A stretch of 21,502 nt of DNA, taken from an uncultured Altererythrobacter sp. Its GTDB lineage: Bacteria; Pseudomonadota; Alphaproteobacteria; Sphingomonadales; Sphingomonadaceae. Location of the stretch: positions 1 to 21,502 of the forward strand of contig CALFEA010000278.1 in the NCBI GenBank assembly GCA_937950385.1, in the 5' to 3' direction. Both the position numbers and the translations under genes were made by a program. Within the stretch, counting starts at the first letter, position 1. Each line of letters opens with the position of its first letter. Below the pieces are notes generated by a model, which saw only the letters and a program-made list of their open reading frames with translations, had not been told where the DNA came from and made no database searches. Shown piece after piece: positions 1 through 7,497 of this stretch.

Positions 1-513
1 ATAGGTGAAGCCTTCTTCCTGCAAAAGCCGCCGCGTATTGTCTGTGAGAAGGTAGCGTGAGAGCCAGCCATAAGGGCGCACCCCGCAGGTTTTTTCGATG
101 CTGGTTACAGCTTTACGAATAAAGTCGCGCTCTTGATCCTCATCCATCTTAAACTGATGAATCCAGCGGTAGCCATGGCTAACCGGTTCATGCCCCAGAT
201 CAACGATGGCCTTTGCAATCTCTGGGTGGTTTTCAAGGCTGAGTGCGGCCACTGTCCAGCTCGCCATAATGTCATAGCGCTTAAGCAGTTTGACGATCCG
301 CGGGGCGCCCGCTTTTATACCGTAGAGATAGTTGCTTTCATTGGAATAATTGCGGATTTTGGACTTCACAAAGACGCCAAGCTCATCAACAGGCTCCATC
401 CCGCGATCCCCGCGAGCGATGGTCATCTCGCTGCCTTCTTCGACATTGACGACAACGCTAAGCGCCATCTTTGCGCCGCCGGGCCAATCGATCCGTTCTT
501 CCGTTAACGACAT
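1..513 (-). CDS. Polysaccharide-deacetylase-fold hydrolase, PuuE/cyclic-imide-hydrolase-like (partial, C-terminus missing)
   Basis: An open frame of 171 codons begins at ATG 513 on the minus strand and is still open at the window edge, so the C-terminal part is missing. The N-terminus (MSLTEERIDWPGG...) is followed by VVVNVEEGSE near residue 30 and SHGYRW near residue 115. These are the hallmarks of the non-canonical NodB-fold branch that includes the allantoinase analogue PuuE and bacterial cyclic imide hydrolase. The Asp-Asp pair of true sugar deacetylases is replaced by Glu-Glu. Those relatives open amide or imide rings rather than deacetylating polysaccharide. The ATG shares one base with the TGA of the upstream SDR gene (TGATG), indicating translational coupling as the last visible gene of the operon. 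Being next to an amidase gene fits a C-N hydrolysis role. The exact substrate is unknown; family call good, activity tentative. Confidence 0.82.
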   Translation of the reverse strand, partial: MSLTEERIDWPGGAKMALSVVVNVEEGSEMTIARGDRGMEPVDELGVFVKSKIRNYSNESNYLYGIKAGAPRIVKLLKRYDIMASWTVAALSLENHPEIAKAIVDLGHEPVSHGYRWIHQFKMDEDQERDFIRKAVTSIEKTCGVRPYGWLSRYLLTDNTRRLLQEEGFTY

Positions 514-1313
514 CAATGCATCTCCTCGCCGCCAGAGACATTCAGCGCCTCGCCTGTCACATAGAACGCGTCGTCACTCGCCAGCCATAGGCAAGCAGCG
601 GCCGTATCGCTTGGCAATCCAGGTCGGCCCATGGGATTTTTCGCTGCCATATTAGCCAAATAATCTTCAACCTTGTCAAAGCCAAGCAGCTTGGAAAAAT
701 ACTCATTTTGTTGCGCGCCTAAGCCGGTAGTCACATGGTTCGGGCACACCGCATTCACTGTGATGCCATGCGCACCCAATTCCACCGCACTCGCCCGTGT
801 GAGGCCAACCATGCCGTGTTTGGACGAGACATAGGCCGGTAGATGCGGAAAGCCCGTCTTCGCCGCTTGAGACGCGATGTTGATGATCCGGCCGCCGCCA
901 CCATTATCGACCATATGCCGGGCTGCCGCCTGCGTGCAGTAAAATGCGCCGGACAGATTGACCGAGAGGACTTGATCCCACTCTTTCGCTGTGTCCACTT
1001 CGAGCAGCGGCTTCATTAGAAAACCGATCCCAGCATTGTTCACAAAAACGTCGACTTTGCCAAATTGCTGCGCGGCCTTAGCCACAAGCGCTTGGCATTG
1101 ATCAGCCTTGGAAACGTCGCAGGCAATCGTTGCCACCTTTGCACCGCGCTTCCGCAATTCCTCTGCTACGCCTTGGGCTTCATCATCAATCGCCAGGTCT
1201 GAGACCACGCAATTCGCGCCTTCATCAGCAAAGGCTTGCAAGATACCCTGCCCCAGCCCCTTTTCCTTACCGGAACCGGTAACAACAATCGTTTTGCCAG
1301 CGAATTTGGACAC
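513..1313 (-). CDS. Short-chain dehydrogenase/reductase (SDR), classical type
   Basis: This 266-residue protein has the complete classical SDR signature. The Rossmann motif TGSGKEKGLG is at residues 12-21, Asp39 at the end of beta-2 suggests NAD(H) preference, CDV is at 65-67 and NNAG at 92-95. The catalytic tetrad is Asn119, Ser148, Tyr161 and Lys165 (YVSSK). Length is normal for the family. The start is GTG at 1313, two bases after the stop of the REDY-like gene, with an upstream GGAGG inside the end of that gene. Its own stop overlaps the deacetylase-like start. In this operon it probably oxidises a hydroxyacyl intermediate or reduces a keto group; the substrate cannot be told from sequence. 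It is slightly unusual in having KEK inserted in the glycine-rich loop. Confidence 0.93.
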   Translation of the reverse strand: MSKFAGKTIVVTGSGKEKGLGQGILQAFADEGANCVVSDLAIDDEAQGVAEELRKRGAKVATIACDVSKADQCQALVAKAAQQFGKVDVFVNNAGIGFLMKPLLEVDTAKEWDQVLSVNLSGAFYCTQAAARHMVDNGGGGRIINIASQAAKTGFPHLPAYVSSKHGMVGLTRASAVELGAHGITVNAVCPNHVTTGLGAQQNEYFSKLLGFDKVEDYLANMAAKNPMGRPGLPSDTAAACLWLASDDAFYVTGEALNVSGGEEMH

Positions 1314-1315
1314 TT

Positions 1316-1624
1316 TTAGAGATCCTCCGTCAGGATAAACTGCGGCGCATCAGCATACTCTTGGAAGGGCGCGGCAGCCGCTTGGAAAGTCTCATCCGAA
1401 ACATCAGCGATGAAATCATCCATATTGGTGATGTCGAGAATCTCGAAATAGGCGAAAGGCGGCGGTGTATCAGGATCACCAAAAAGCCCGGTCGCTTTGT
1501 GAACGGTGAAGGAATTTACCGAACCCAGCGCGCTGGCGGTAGGCACGTCTTTCGTTTTGGCCCATCCTTCATATTCAGCAACATTGGTGCCGGGCTTCAA
1601 ATTGAACGGAACGATAATACGCAT
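1316..1624 (-). CDS. Small REDY/HapK-like (EthD-type dimeric alpha/beta barrel) protein
   Basis: This 102-residue cytoplasmic protein starts MRIIVPFNLKPG and ends with FILTEDL. The pattern of an N-terminal beta strand, a helix carrying EYEGWAKTKDVPT, a VNSFTVHKATG strand and a second YFEILDI strand fits a ferredoxin-like dimeric alpha/beta barrel. It resembles proteins annotated as REDY-like/HapK in sphingomonad genomes; that assignment is from memory of the family pattern. No catalytic residues can be named with certainty. A clear GGGAG ribosome site lies just upstream of ATG 1624, 14 bases after the amidase stop, so it is a deliberate operon member and not a spurious frame. Such barrels often handle small hydrophobic or aromatic intermediates; the role here is unknown. 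Confidence 0.75.
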   Translation of the reverse strand: MRIIVPFNLKPGTNVAEYEGWAKTKDVPTASALGSVNSFTVHKATGLFGDPDTPPPFAYFEILDITNMDDFIADVSDETFQAAAAPFQEYADAPQFILTEDL

Positions 1625-1638
1625 TGCGTGTCTCCCTA

Positions 1639-2778
1639 CTAAGGTGTTGGCGGACGATAAGCGCCCAATTTGTCATCGATATGGCGGGCAATTTGGAACA
1701 GTGAGGCTTCCTCGCCGATCTCCCCGACCAGCTGAACGCCCAAAGGCAAGCCATCCTTCGTCCAGCCCATCGGTATGCCAATGGCAGGCAATCCGGCAAT
1801 ATTGGCGAGGCAGGTGAAGTCAGCCTGAGCGGGCGGCTCATTTTCGCTGTGTGGGAACGGGGGATTAGGGACCGTGGGCATGATCAAAAAACCGTGCTTT
1901 GCGACAATTTCGCGCACATCTTCTCGGGTTTGAGACAGGACCCGCTGATCCTCTTCCCAATCTTGGTCTGCACGCTTGGGCCCATATTTTAAAAGTTTTG
2001 CCAGATGATCGGAAGCTTGAACGCCTTCCAAATGCTCTGTCAAAGCCTTGGCCACTTTGATGAAACCAGCAAAACGAATGCGCGAATTTTTGTAGCGTAT
2101 TTGCGCCAATGCGGGAGAGGTTGCGAGCGTAGCTAATGCTTGGTCAAAAGCCATTTCTACCTCTGCGTCAATTGCCACACCGTGCCCTATCAGAGTAGCA
2201 CCGGCCTTGTTCACCGCGCGCCCTTCAAAGCGGGAGATCACGCATGATGCAGCTTCCAATTGGTCCAATGACCGCGCCAAGACGCCAATCGCATCAAGAT
2301 CCAAATCAGCCGGATCCAGCCCGACTTGGCTGACGGATTTCGTCGCTGGTTTGAAGCCATAAACCCCGCAATGGCTGGCGGGAATACGCACCGATCCCAT
2401 AGTGTCTGTGCCCAGCGCAATATCGCAAAGGCCAGCCGCCACAGCAGCCCCGCTGCCGCCGGATGATCCGCCGGGGGAATATCCTTCCTTATGGGGGTTA
2501 ATCGTCGCACCAAAATGCGGATTGTCGGTTTTGGAACCAAGCGCTGCCTCTTCCATATTGAGGATGCCGGCGATGCTGGCTCCAGCATCTTTCAGCAGCG
2601 TGACAACTTCTGCATCTTCTGCGGCAATGCGACTTTCTAGAGAACCAATCCCGGCGTGAAATGGCATGCCCTTCACCGCGATATTTGCTTTAACGCCCAC
2701 AGTGACACCCGCTAGAACGCCCTCACCTGAAGAGGCATTTTCATCGCGGTATAAAAAGGCGTTGTATTTATCCTGCAT
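1639..2778 (-). CDS. Amidase-signature family hydrolase
   Basis: Amidase signature (AS) enzymes hydrolyse amides with a Ser-cisSer-Lys triad. All three are visible (numbering from ATG 2778, 379 aa): Lys30 in VGVKANI, the cis-Ser at residue 105 in GGSSGGSGAAVAAGL, and the nucleophile Ser129 in GTDTMGSVRIPA. The residue two before the nucleophile is Met, where most members have Gly (TGGS); it lies in the oxyanion-hole loop. At 379 residues it is short for the family, similar to compact AS amidases and half-amidases. An alternative start at ATG 2802 would overlap the ligase gene by 17 bases and add eight residues. Neither start has a strong ribosome site, so 2778, seven bases after the ligase stop, is preferred. 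It may hydrolyse an amide made by the deacetylase-fold protein. Confidence 0.92.
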   Translation of the reverse strand: MQDKYNAFLYRDENASSGEGVLAGVTVGVKANIAVKGMPFHAGIGSLESRIAAEDAEVVTLLKDAGASIAGILNMEEAALGSKTDNPHFGATINPHKEGYSPGGSSGGSGAAVAAGLCDIALGTDTMGSVRIPASHCGVYGFKPATKSVSQVGLDPADLDLDAIGVLARSLDQLEAASCVISRFEGRAVNKAGATLIGHGVAIDAEVEMAFDQALATLATSPALAQIRYKNSRIRFAGFIKVAKALTEHLEGVQASDHLAKLLKYGPKRADQDWEEDQRVLSQTREDVREIVAKHGFLIMPTVPNPPFPHSENEPPAQADFTCLANIAGLPAIGIPMGWTKDGLPLGVQLVGEIGEEASLFQIARHIDDKLGAYRPPTP

Positions 2779-2785
2779 TGAGCGA

Positions 2786-4153
2786 TTACACCCCGCGCTC
2801 ATCGATCAGTCGCAACGGTTTTTGGCGCTTATCAATCTCTGTTGCAGCAGCAGTCCCGCCCGGTTCGCACAGAGCAATCTCCACCTCTACACCCAGCCCC
2901 TGCTTAAGCGTTTCTGACAAGGCCGCGGCATCGGTCCCACCTTTGCTTTCCAGCGTCACGCGCATGGAATCGCGCTGACTGGCATCGCGGGTAAGGTGAC
3001 AAACATATTCGCCGGTCAAGTCTGGACGGTTTTCAATGATTGAACCAATGGCATGCGGGAACACATTAATTCCCCGCAATTTCACCATGTTGTCAGAACG
3101 GCCGCGAAAACCAGCGATCCGTTTAAACGCAATCTCGCCGCGACCATCCAACTCATGCGTAATGTCATGCGTGTTAAAACGAATGCACGGCGCAATATCG
3201 TTTTTGTAGAGGCAGGTCACAACCATGTCGCCTGTGTCACCGCGCGCAACCGGTGCGCCATCATCAATGCCCAGCAATTCAAGATATTGCGCATCTTCCC
3301 ATACATACATCCCATCGCGGTCTGGACCCTCGCCTGCAATAGAACCCGTGTCGCCAACGCCGTACCAATCATACGCCTTTGCGCCATGCCAAGCCGCCTC
3401 TGTGCTGGCGCGATCTTCTGTGCCCAAATGGCCGATAATTGTGCGAATATTGATCTTGTCAAAAAGCTCTTCCGCCTCTGCTGTTTCGGCCAGCTTACGC
3501 ACGTAATCGACAAAGCCCACGATTGCGGTCACGCCAAAATCCGCCATCAATTGCACCTGCGCTTTGCTGCGCGTTTCGATCCCTGTGCCCGCTGATAGAA
3601 AGATCGAATTGGTGAATTTTGTCACAGCCTCGCGGATGTAATGCCCGCCATTGATCATCCCGTGACCATAGACCGAATGCACGACATCATCGCTTTCCAA
3701 GCCCATCCAGCGGTACATGCGGCCCACCAGCAGATTGCCGACTTCGCGCCCCTTTGGACCGAACATCAGAACCTGAGGTTTACCGGTTGTGCCGCTGGTC
3801 GTGTGGAACACGGTTGGGGGCCGCGTGGCGGCATCACCCATTCCGTGAAAGTCGCCATAAGGCGGGTGCTCAGCAATCGACGCCATCAGGTCAGACTTAT
3901 CATAAACCGGCAGTTTGGTGATGTCTGCCAGACCGGTAATATCACCCGCTTCTATGCCCTGTGCGCCCCATAGACGCTGGTAAAAGGGAACCTGCCAGCC
4001 TTTCACCATCAGCTTCTTAAACTGCGCATCTTGAACTGCGAACAGCTCATCGCGGCTCATCGATTTGTAACGCGAAACGAATTCTTCCCCGACAGGATAG
4101 TCTGCGAGCATCTGCTTGTGATCGAGCGCTTCGAAATAGGTGGGATAGGTCAT
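2786..4153 (-). CDS. PaaK-like acyl-CoA ligase (phenylacetate-CoA ligase family, AMP-forming)
   Basis: This 455-residue adenylate-forming enzyme is of the PaaK type, which activates carboxylic acids to CoA thioesters using ATP. The P-loop TTSGTTGKPQ is at 118-127, YGVGDTG at 264-270, TGD around 307-309 and RFNTHD at 325-330. The hinge GRSDNMVKLRG is at 351-361, and a C-terminal AMP-binding_C_2-like domain ends in KPLRLID, whose Lys445 is the expected catalytic lysine. Length matches PaaK (about 430-450). The start ATG 4153 overlaps the stop of the upstream MmgE/PrpD gene by four bases (ATGA). PaaK relatives usually use arylacetates or arylcarboxylates; the acid here is undetermined. No phenylacetate epoxidase genes are nearby, so a genuine phenylacetate pathway is unlikely. 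Confidence 0.92.
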   Translation of the reverse strand: MTYPTYFEALDHKQMLADYPVGEEFVSRYKSMSRDELFAVQDAQFKKLMVKGWQVPFYQRLWGAQGIEAGDITGLADITKLPVYDKSDLMASIAEHPPYGDFHGMGDAATRPPTVFHTTSGTTGKPQVLMFGPKGREVGNLLVGRMYRWMGLESDDVVHSVYGHGMINGGHYIREAVTKFTNSIFLSAGTGIETRSKAQVQLMADFGVTAIVGFVDYVRKLAETAEAEELFDKINIRTIIGHLGTEDRASTEAAWHGAKAYDWYGVGDTGSIAGEGPDRDGMYVWEDAQYLELLGIDDGAPVARGDTGDMVVTCLYKNDIAPCIRFNTHDITHELDGRGEIAFKRIAGFRGRSDNMVKLRGINVFPHAIGSIIENRPDLTGEYVCHLTRDASQRDSMRVTLESKGGTDAAALSETLKQGLGVEVEIALCEPGGTAAATEIDKRQKPLRLIDERGV

Positions 4154-5448
4154 AAATTGTCCGTGAAATAGGTCATAGGATCATCGAAAATACGTGGGTT
4201 TGAGCTGGCAGGCGCAAGCTCTCTGGCGAGGCTTAATTTGGCGCTGGCTTGCTGTGGCGAAAGCGGATTATCGGGGCTGCCGAGTGTGTGCTCTACGCCA
4301 TACATTTGTGAGGAACCATCAGCCATCGTCACGGTAAGAACCTGCGGGAACAGCGCATTAGCATCCGAATTCTCATCAGGGGTAAGCGTAACTTTGGCGG
4401 CAATTGCGGCAAGCTTTGGTTTGGCAATATCGTCCGCCGTAAACCGGCGCGGGTCAATTCGCCCATCACTCAGCATCAACGCTGTCAAAAACGGCATGCA
4501 AAGCCGTGCCCACGAAGGCTGCATATCACGCGAATATGGGCGATCAACCAGCCGCCGGATGAGCGGCGGACAGGCAAGTTCGATGGACGCCACTTGGTCT
4601 GGATCAAGCGCCAGCGCGCTTAGTTTACCCAGCGCGGCATGGCTCGCCCGGCCTGAGGGGAAAGGTTTCGTAGATACTTCTGAAATGCGCCATACCTTGC
4701 CCAAATCACCTGTGTAGCGCGCCAGATCGCCGCTTTCGAACAGTTGATAATAACCAAATGGCCCCTCTAGCGGGTCTTTCGGAGCGGAAAAGCCAGCCTT
4801 CGCCAGATCGCTTGCAGTCACTGCTGCGCGCGCGGCATTGGCTATTTGAAACGGAAGCGTTTCGCTGCCTTCGACATGGGCCTGCATTGTGCCGGCCGCA
4901 CTTGAATACGCAAGGCCGAGCGCCTCATCCAAAGGCGCACCATCAACACGCGCGACCGCGACAGCTGCTCCCATCACGCCGCACACAGCCGGGCGGAAAA
5001 ACTGCATTGAGCTATCCACGCTTAGACCCAATCCTGAGGCGATATCCACGCCGATAGACAGCGCGAGCAGCGCCTCTTCCACATCGCAGCCGCCCTTGCG
5101 ATCAATCGCAGCCCCCAAAGCTGCGGTCACAACGCTCATGGCGTGAACCACGGCGGGTTCGTGGACCCCGTCCCATTCCAGGCAGTGGATGCGGTAGCCA
5201 TTGACGAAGGCGGCAGAGGGCGCTGAAAGTCGTTCATCTGTTCCAATCAGGCGCGCGTCATTGCCAGACCCCATCGCGCGCGCTGCTTGCAAAATTTGTG
5301 CCTCGCCCGGAGCGTCAACAGCCGCCGCACCAATTGCCAAAGTATCGCCGAGCAATCGCACCGCATCATTGCACGTTGCGGCAGGCAGCACATGCTCAGC
5401 GCCCGCAAATTCGAGCAATCTTTGCGTATTTTGGGACGCGCCGCTCAT
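4150..5448 (-). CDS. MmgE/PrpD family protein 1 (divergent paralogue)
   Basis: This 432-residue protein of the MmgE/PrpD family, which includes 2-methylcitrate dehydratase, cis-aconitate decarboxylase and iminodisuccinate epimerase. Family landmarks are present but eroded. NGYRIHCLEWDGVHEP replaces the usual N-hALD-DD-H segment, MQFFRPAVCGVMGAA replaces HPTATAGVFGAA, and TKPFPSGRASHAA replaces KPYxxCRxxHPA, so the conserved HPT triplet and the Cys are gone. Start ATG 5448 overlaps the upstream MmgE/PrpD stop by four bases (ATGA); an in-frame ATG three codons earlier is possible. Its stop in turn overlaps the ligase start by four bases. Tandem placement with a canonical copy suggests a heteromeric partner or a changed reaction. 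Family call strong, reaction unknown. Confidence 0.88.
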   Translation of the reverse strand: MSGASQNTQRLLEFAGAEHVLPAATCNDAVRLLGDTLAIGAAAVDAPGEAQILQAARAMGSGNDARLIGTDERLSAPSAAFVNGYRIHCLEWDGVHEPAVVHAMSVVTAALGAAIDRKGGCDVEEALLALSIGVDIASGLGLSVDSSMQFFRPAVCGVMGAAVAVARVDGAPLDEALGLAYSSAAGTMQAHVEGSETLPFQIANAARAAVTASDLAKAGFSAPKDPLEGPFGYYQLFESGDLARYTGDLGKVWRISEVSTKPFPSGRASHAALGKLSALALDPDQVASIELACPPLIRRLVDRPYSRDMQPSWARLCMPFLTALMLSDGRIDPRRFTADDIAKPKLAAIAAKVTLTPDENSDANALFPQVLTVTMADGSSQMYGVEHTLGSPDNPLSPQQASAKLSLARELAPASSNPRIFDDPMTYFTDNL

Positions 5449-6671
5449 GCCAGCCAATCCTCAAGCATGGCATCTATCGCTGCAGGATCATTGCCCGTCA
5501 GCGCTAGATCAACTGCACGGTCTGCATCTTGCGCAGAAACCCCGCCCCATTTCGCCAGCGTGTGCATCTTTTCAATGATCCGCGCTTCCTCAACGGGCCG
5601 TTCTGGATCGCCCAGCGTATCGATAATCTCATGGCCGTTCACCCGTGCACCGAAATGCGCAGGATAGCGCGCAGTAATCGCGGCGTCTTGTGCCACAGAA
5701 ACCTGCGCGCGCAGGCCAGAAAGCGCGGCAATAGCGTCTTGGGTAAAATCCTCGGGATTGGCATCGCGGCCATCGGCCACAACCGCGACCGCATGTTGGA
5801 GCGAAAACTTAGCCTCTAATTCAGTCGTTGGATCGGGTCGGTCGCAGAAAGTAAGCGCATCGGCGAAAGTTTCGACATTAAACGGCGCTTTAAGCTGACC
5901 CGCCCTGCGCAATTCCATCGCAGCATCAATCGCTGGATGGGCGTGGCGACAGGCGGCAAACGGCTTGAAACTGACTTCATCAATCAACCACCCATCACCA
6001 GCACTTGCCAGTTCTCCTGGTTGATTGGTCATCGCAGCAAAGAGCCCTTGTGGTCCTTCCAGAATGCCAACTGGCCCAGTCGCGCCGAAATGCACATGCA
6101 ATGCTGCATCGCGCCCTGTGCGCACAGCGTGATATATATGCCATTGCTTGGTCAACACATTGTCGTGCCGCATATGCCAAAGCCCGCCAGCAACCGAGCC
6201 TGCATTGCCCAGCGCATTGCGATATTCCACCTCAGCAAATCCCATCAGCGAACCAAAGGCTGCTGCCGCGCCAAATACTCCAGCAGTCGCGGTCGGGTGC
6301 CAATGAGCATAGTGATGCGCATCCAGCGCCGACCCAATGGCTATCATCGCTTCATAGCCGCGAACGCCGGCATCAAGCCGGGCATCCATATCCGCACTGC
6401 TTAAGCTCATCGCTGTTGGCCAGATCACGGGGCCGGGATGGAGTAAGGCTGTACGGTGGACGTCATCCATTTCAAGCGCATTGCCGACATATGTTGCACG
6501 CTCCCAACCCTGACGCGAAATCCGCCCGCCAACATGCCCCGCCTCGCTATCGCGCGCGCCAACCAAGCAAGCGAGCCAATCAAGTAAGTGGAGACGTGCG
6601 CGCTTTCTCTCGCTTTCGCCTAAATTGCGCGCTATTGTCTGGACAAGTGTATGGAGGAGCGGGTCGATCAT
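5445..6671 (-). CDS. MmgE/PrpD family protein 2 (canonical motifs)
   Basis: This 408-residue protein keeps the family motifs. LLDWLACLVG is near residue 30, NALEMDDVHRTALLHPG near 65, HWHPTATAGVFGAAAAFG in the middle, and KPFAACRHAHPAIDAA in the second half. Members dehydrate, isomerise or decarboxylate small di- and tricarboxylates. Start ATG 6671 is chosen because GGAG lies eight bases upstream and a longer frame would run into the divergent gntR coding sequence. Only 23 bases separate the two start codons, so the promoter for this operon must lie inside gntR coding DNA or in that gap. A TTGTCCAGACAA palindrome falls in codons 9-13. It is the first gene of the seven-gene minus operon. Likely substrate: a carboxylate in the same pathway as the CitE/MaoC/CaiB genes (inference). 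Confidence 0.92.
   Translation of the reverse strand: MIDPLLHTLVQTIARNLGESERKRARLHLLDWLACLVGARDSEAGHVGGRISRQGWERATYVGNALEMDDVHRTALLHPGPVIWPTAMSLSSADMDARLDAGVRGYEAMIAIGSALDAHHYAHWHPTATAGVFGAAAAFGSLMGFAEVEYRNALGNAGSVAGGLWHMRHDNVLTKQWHIYHAVRTGRDAALHVHFGATGPVGILEGPQGLFAAMTNQPGELASAGDGWLIDEVSFKPFAACRHAHPAIDAAMELRRAGQLKAPFNVETFADALTFCDRPDPTTELEAKFSLQHAVAVVADGRDANPEDFTQDAIAALSGLRAQVSVAQDAAITARYPAHFGARVNGHEIIDTLGDPERPVEEARIIEKMHTLAKWGGVSAQDADRAVDLALTGNDPAAIDAMLEDWLA
6635..6646. promoter_or_regulatory. Putative GntR operator, site 1 (TTGTCTGGACAA)
   Basis: This 12-base near-palindrome differs by one central base from the TTGTCCGGACAA core found at four other places in the window. It is the exact reverse complement of the second tonB1 site core. 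It lies 48 bases before the gntR ATG at 6695 and inside the first codons of the divergent mmgE2 gene, the expected place for autoregulation of gntR. The flanks (A/T at the outer positions) are less perfect than at the other sites. Confidence 0.65.
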
Positions 6672-6694
6672 TCGCCCTGCTCCGCGAAACGGAA

Positions 6695-7477
6695 ATGGGA
6701 TTGGAAATCGACTTGGCAGAGGCCGCCGCGCCCAAGAAAATAAGCGCTGAAAAAAAGACACCGCGCTACCTGCAGCTTGCAGGTGAATTGCGCGAGGCGA
6801 TTGTCTCTGGTCGCTACGCCAATGGGCGACAGTTCCCGACCGAAACTGCGCTTTGCAAACAATTTGACGTCAGCCGCTTTACCGTGCGCGAAGCACTGAA
6901 AAGACTTCAAGGTGAAGGGCTGATCGAACGCAAGCGCGGCTCTGGCACCATTGTTCAACCTGCATCTGCACGAGGCGGCGCATTGCATCAACCGCTCTCT
7001 AACGTGGGCGAATTGCTGCAATATGCCAGAGGAAGCGAAGTCATTTATAGCGCCCAAGGCTCTGGCACCTTGCCCGCGAGCGTTTCTGATCAAATCGAAG
7101 AGAGCACCAATGGGATCTGGCGCCGTTTTAGCGGCACACGCCGACAAAATGCTGACTCGCCGCCGATTGCCGTCACCGATGCCTATTTTCACGAGAAATT
7201 GGGAGATGCGGTTGAACAGCTCGATCTTGGAGCCGGGACTTTGTTCAGCCAGATCGAAAAACTGACCGGCATTACTGTCGCGCGCGTAACGCAAGATATT
7301 CAAGCTATTGCCGCTAATTCCGCAATGGCCAGAGCACTCGACATTAAGCGGGGCGAACCGATATTGCGGATCATCCGGTGCTATCTCGATACGAAGGGCG
7401 CGGTTTACGAAATCTCGGTCAGCCATCATCCCGGTAACCGCTTCGCCTATTCGATGCATATCGATCTTGACGCGTAG
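6695..7477 (+). CDS. GntR-family transcriptional regulator, HutC subfamily (UTRA domain)
   Basis: This is a 260-residue regulator. A winged-helix GntR DNA-binding domain spans about residues 22-90 (YLQLAGELREAIVSG; FPTETALCKQFDVSRFTVREAL; GLIERKRGSGTIV). A C-terminal UTRA-type ligand domain spans about 100-255 (ITVARVTQDIQAIAAN, PILRIIRCYLD, YEISVSHHPGNRFAYSMH). HutC-type members typically bind short TTGTNNNNACAA-like palindromes and release them on binding a pathway metabolite. The window contains six such palindromes, making this the best candidate for controlling all the transport and catabolic genes. Start ATG 6695 fits the domain; an in-frame GTG at 6647 directly after the operator would add 16 residues and is less likely. 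It is transcribed against its neighbours, between the two minus operons, and its stop is 20 bases from the converging CaiB gene end. Confidence 0.94.
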   Translation: MGLEIDLAEAAAPKKISAEKKTPRYLQLAGELREAIVSGRYANGRQFPTETALCKQFDVSRFTVREALKRLQGEGLIERKRGSGTIVQPASARGGALHQPLSNVGELLQYARGSEVIYSAQGSGTLPASVSDQIEESTNGIWRRFSGTRRQNADSPPIAVTDAYFHEKLGDAVEQLDLGAGTLFSQIEKLTGITVARVTQDIQAIAANSAMARALDIKRGEPILRIIRCYLDTKGAVYEISVSHHPGNRFAYSMHIDLDA

Positions 7478-7497
7478 GGGGGCAGCGGAGAGTTTCA

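Noticed and set aside
3053..3595. 180-codon plus-strand frame antisense to the acyl-CoA ligase
   Set aside because: It is a shadow frame of a clearly real minus-strand gene, with no ribosome site or family resemblance.
2786..4153. Idea that the locus is a classical phenylacetate pathway
   Set aside because: Only a PaaK-family ligase is present; no epoxidase subunits (PaaABCDE), PaaG, PaaZ or PaaJ genes are visible.
4155..4170. Operator-like AAATTGTCCGTGAAAT at the end of mmgE1
   Set aside because: It matches only the left half, the right half is shifted by an indel, and it lies in coding sequence within an operon with overlapping genes.
6005..6694. Long upstream extension of the gntR frame
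   Set aside because: It overlaps the whole N-terminal half of mmgE2 on the opposite strand and its translation has no domain-like pattern; GntR homology begins only after ATG 6695.
6651..6743. 30-codon upstream frame (ATGGAGGAGC...) overlapping the gntR start
   Set aside because: It could be read as a leader peptide but has no ribosome site, no regulatory codon run and no recognisable composition; likely chance.
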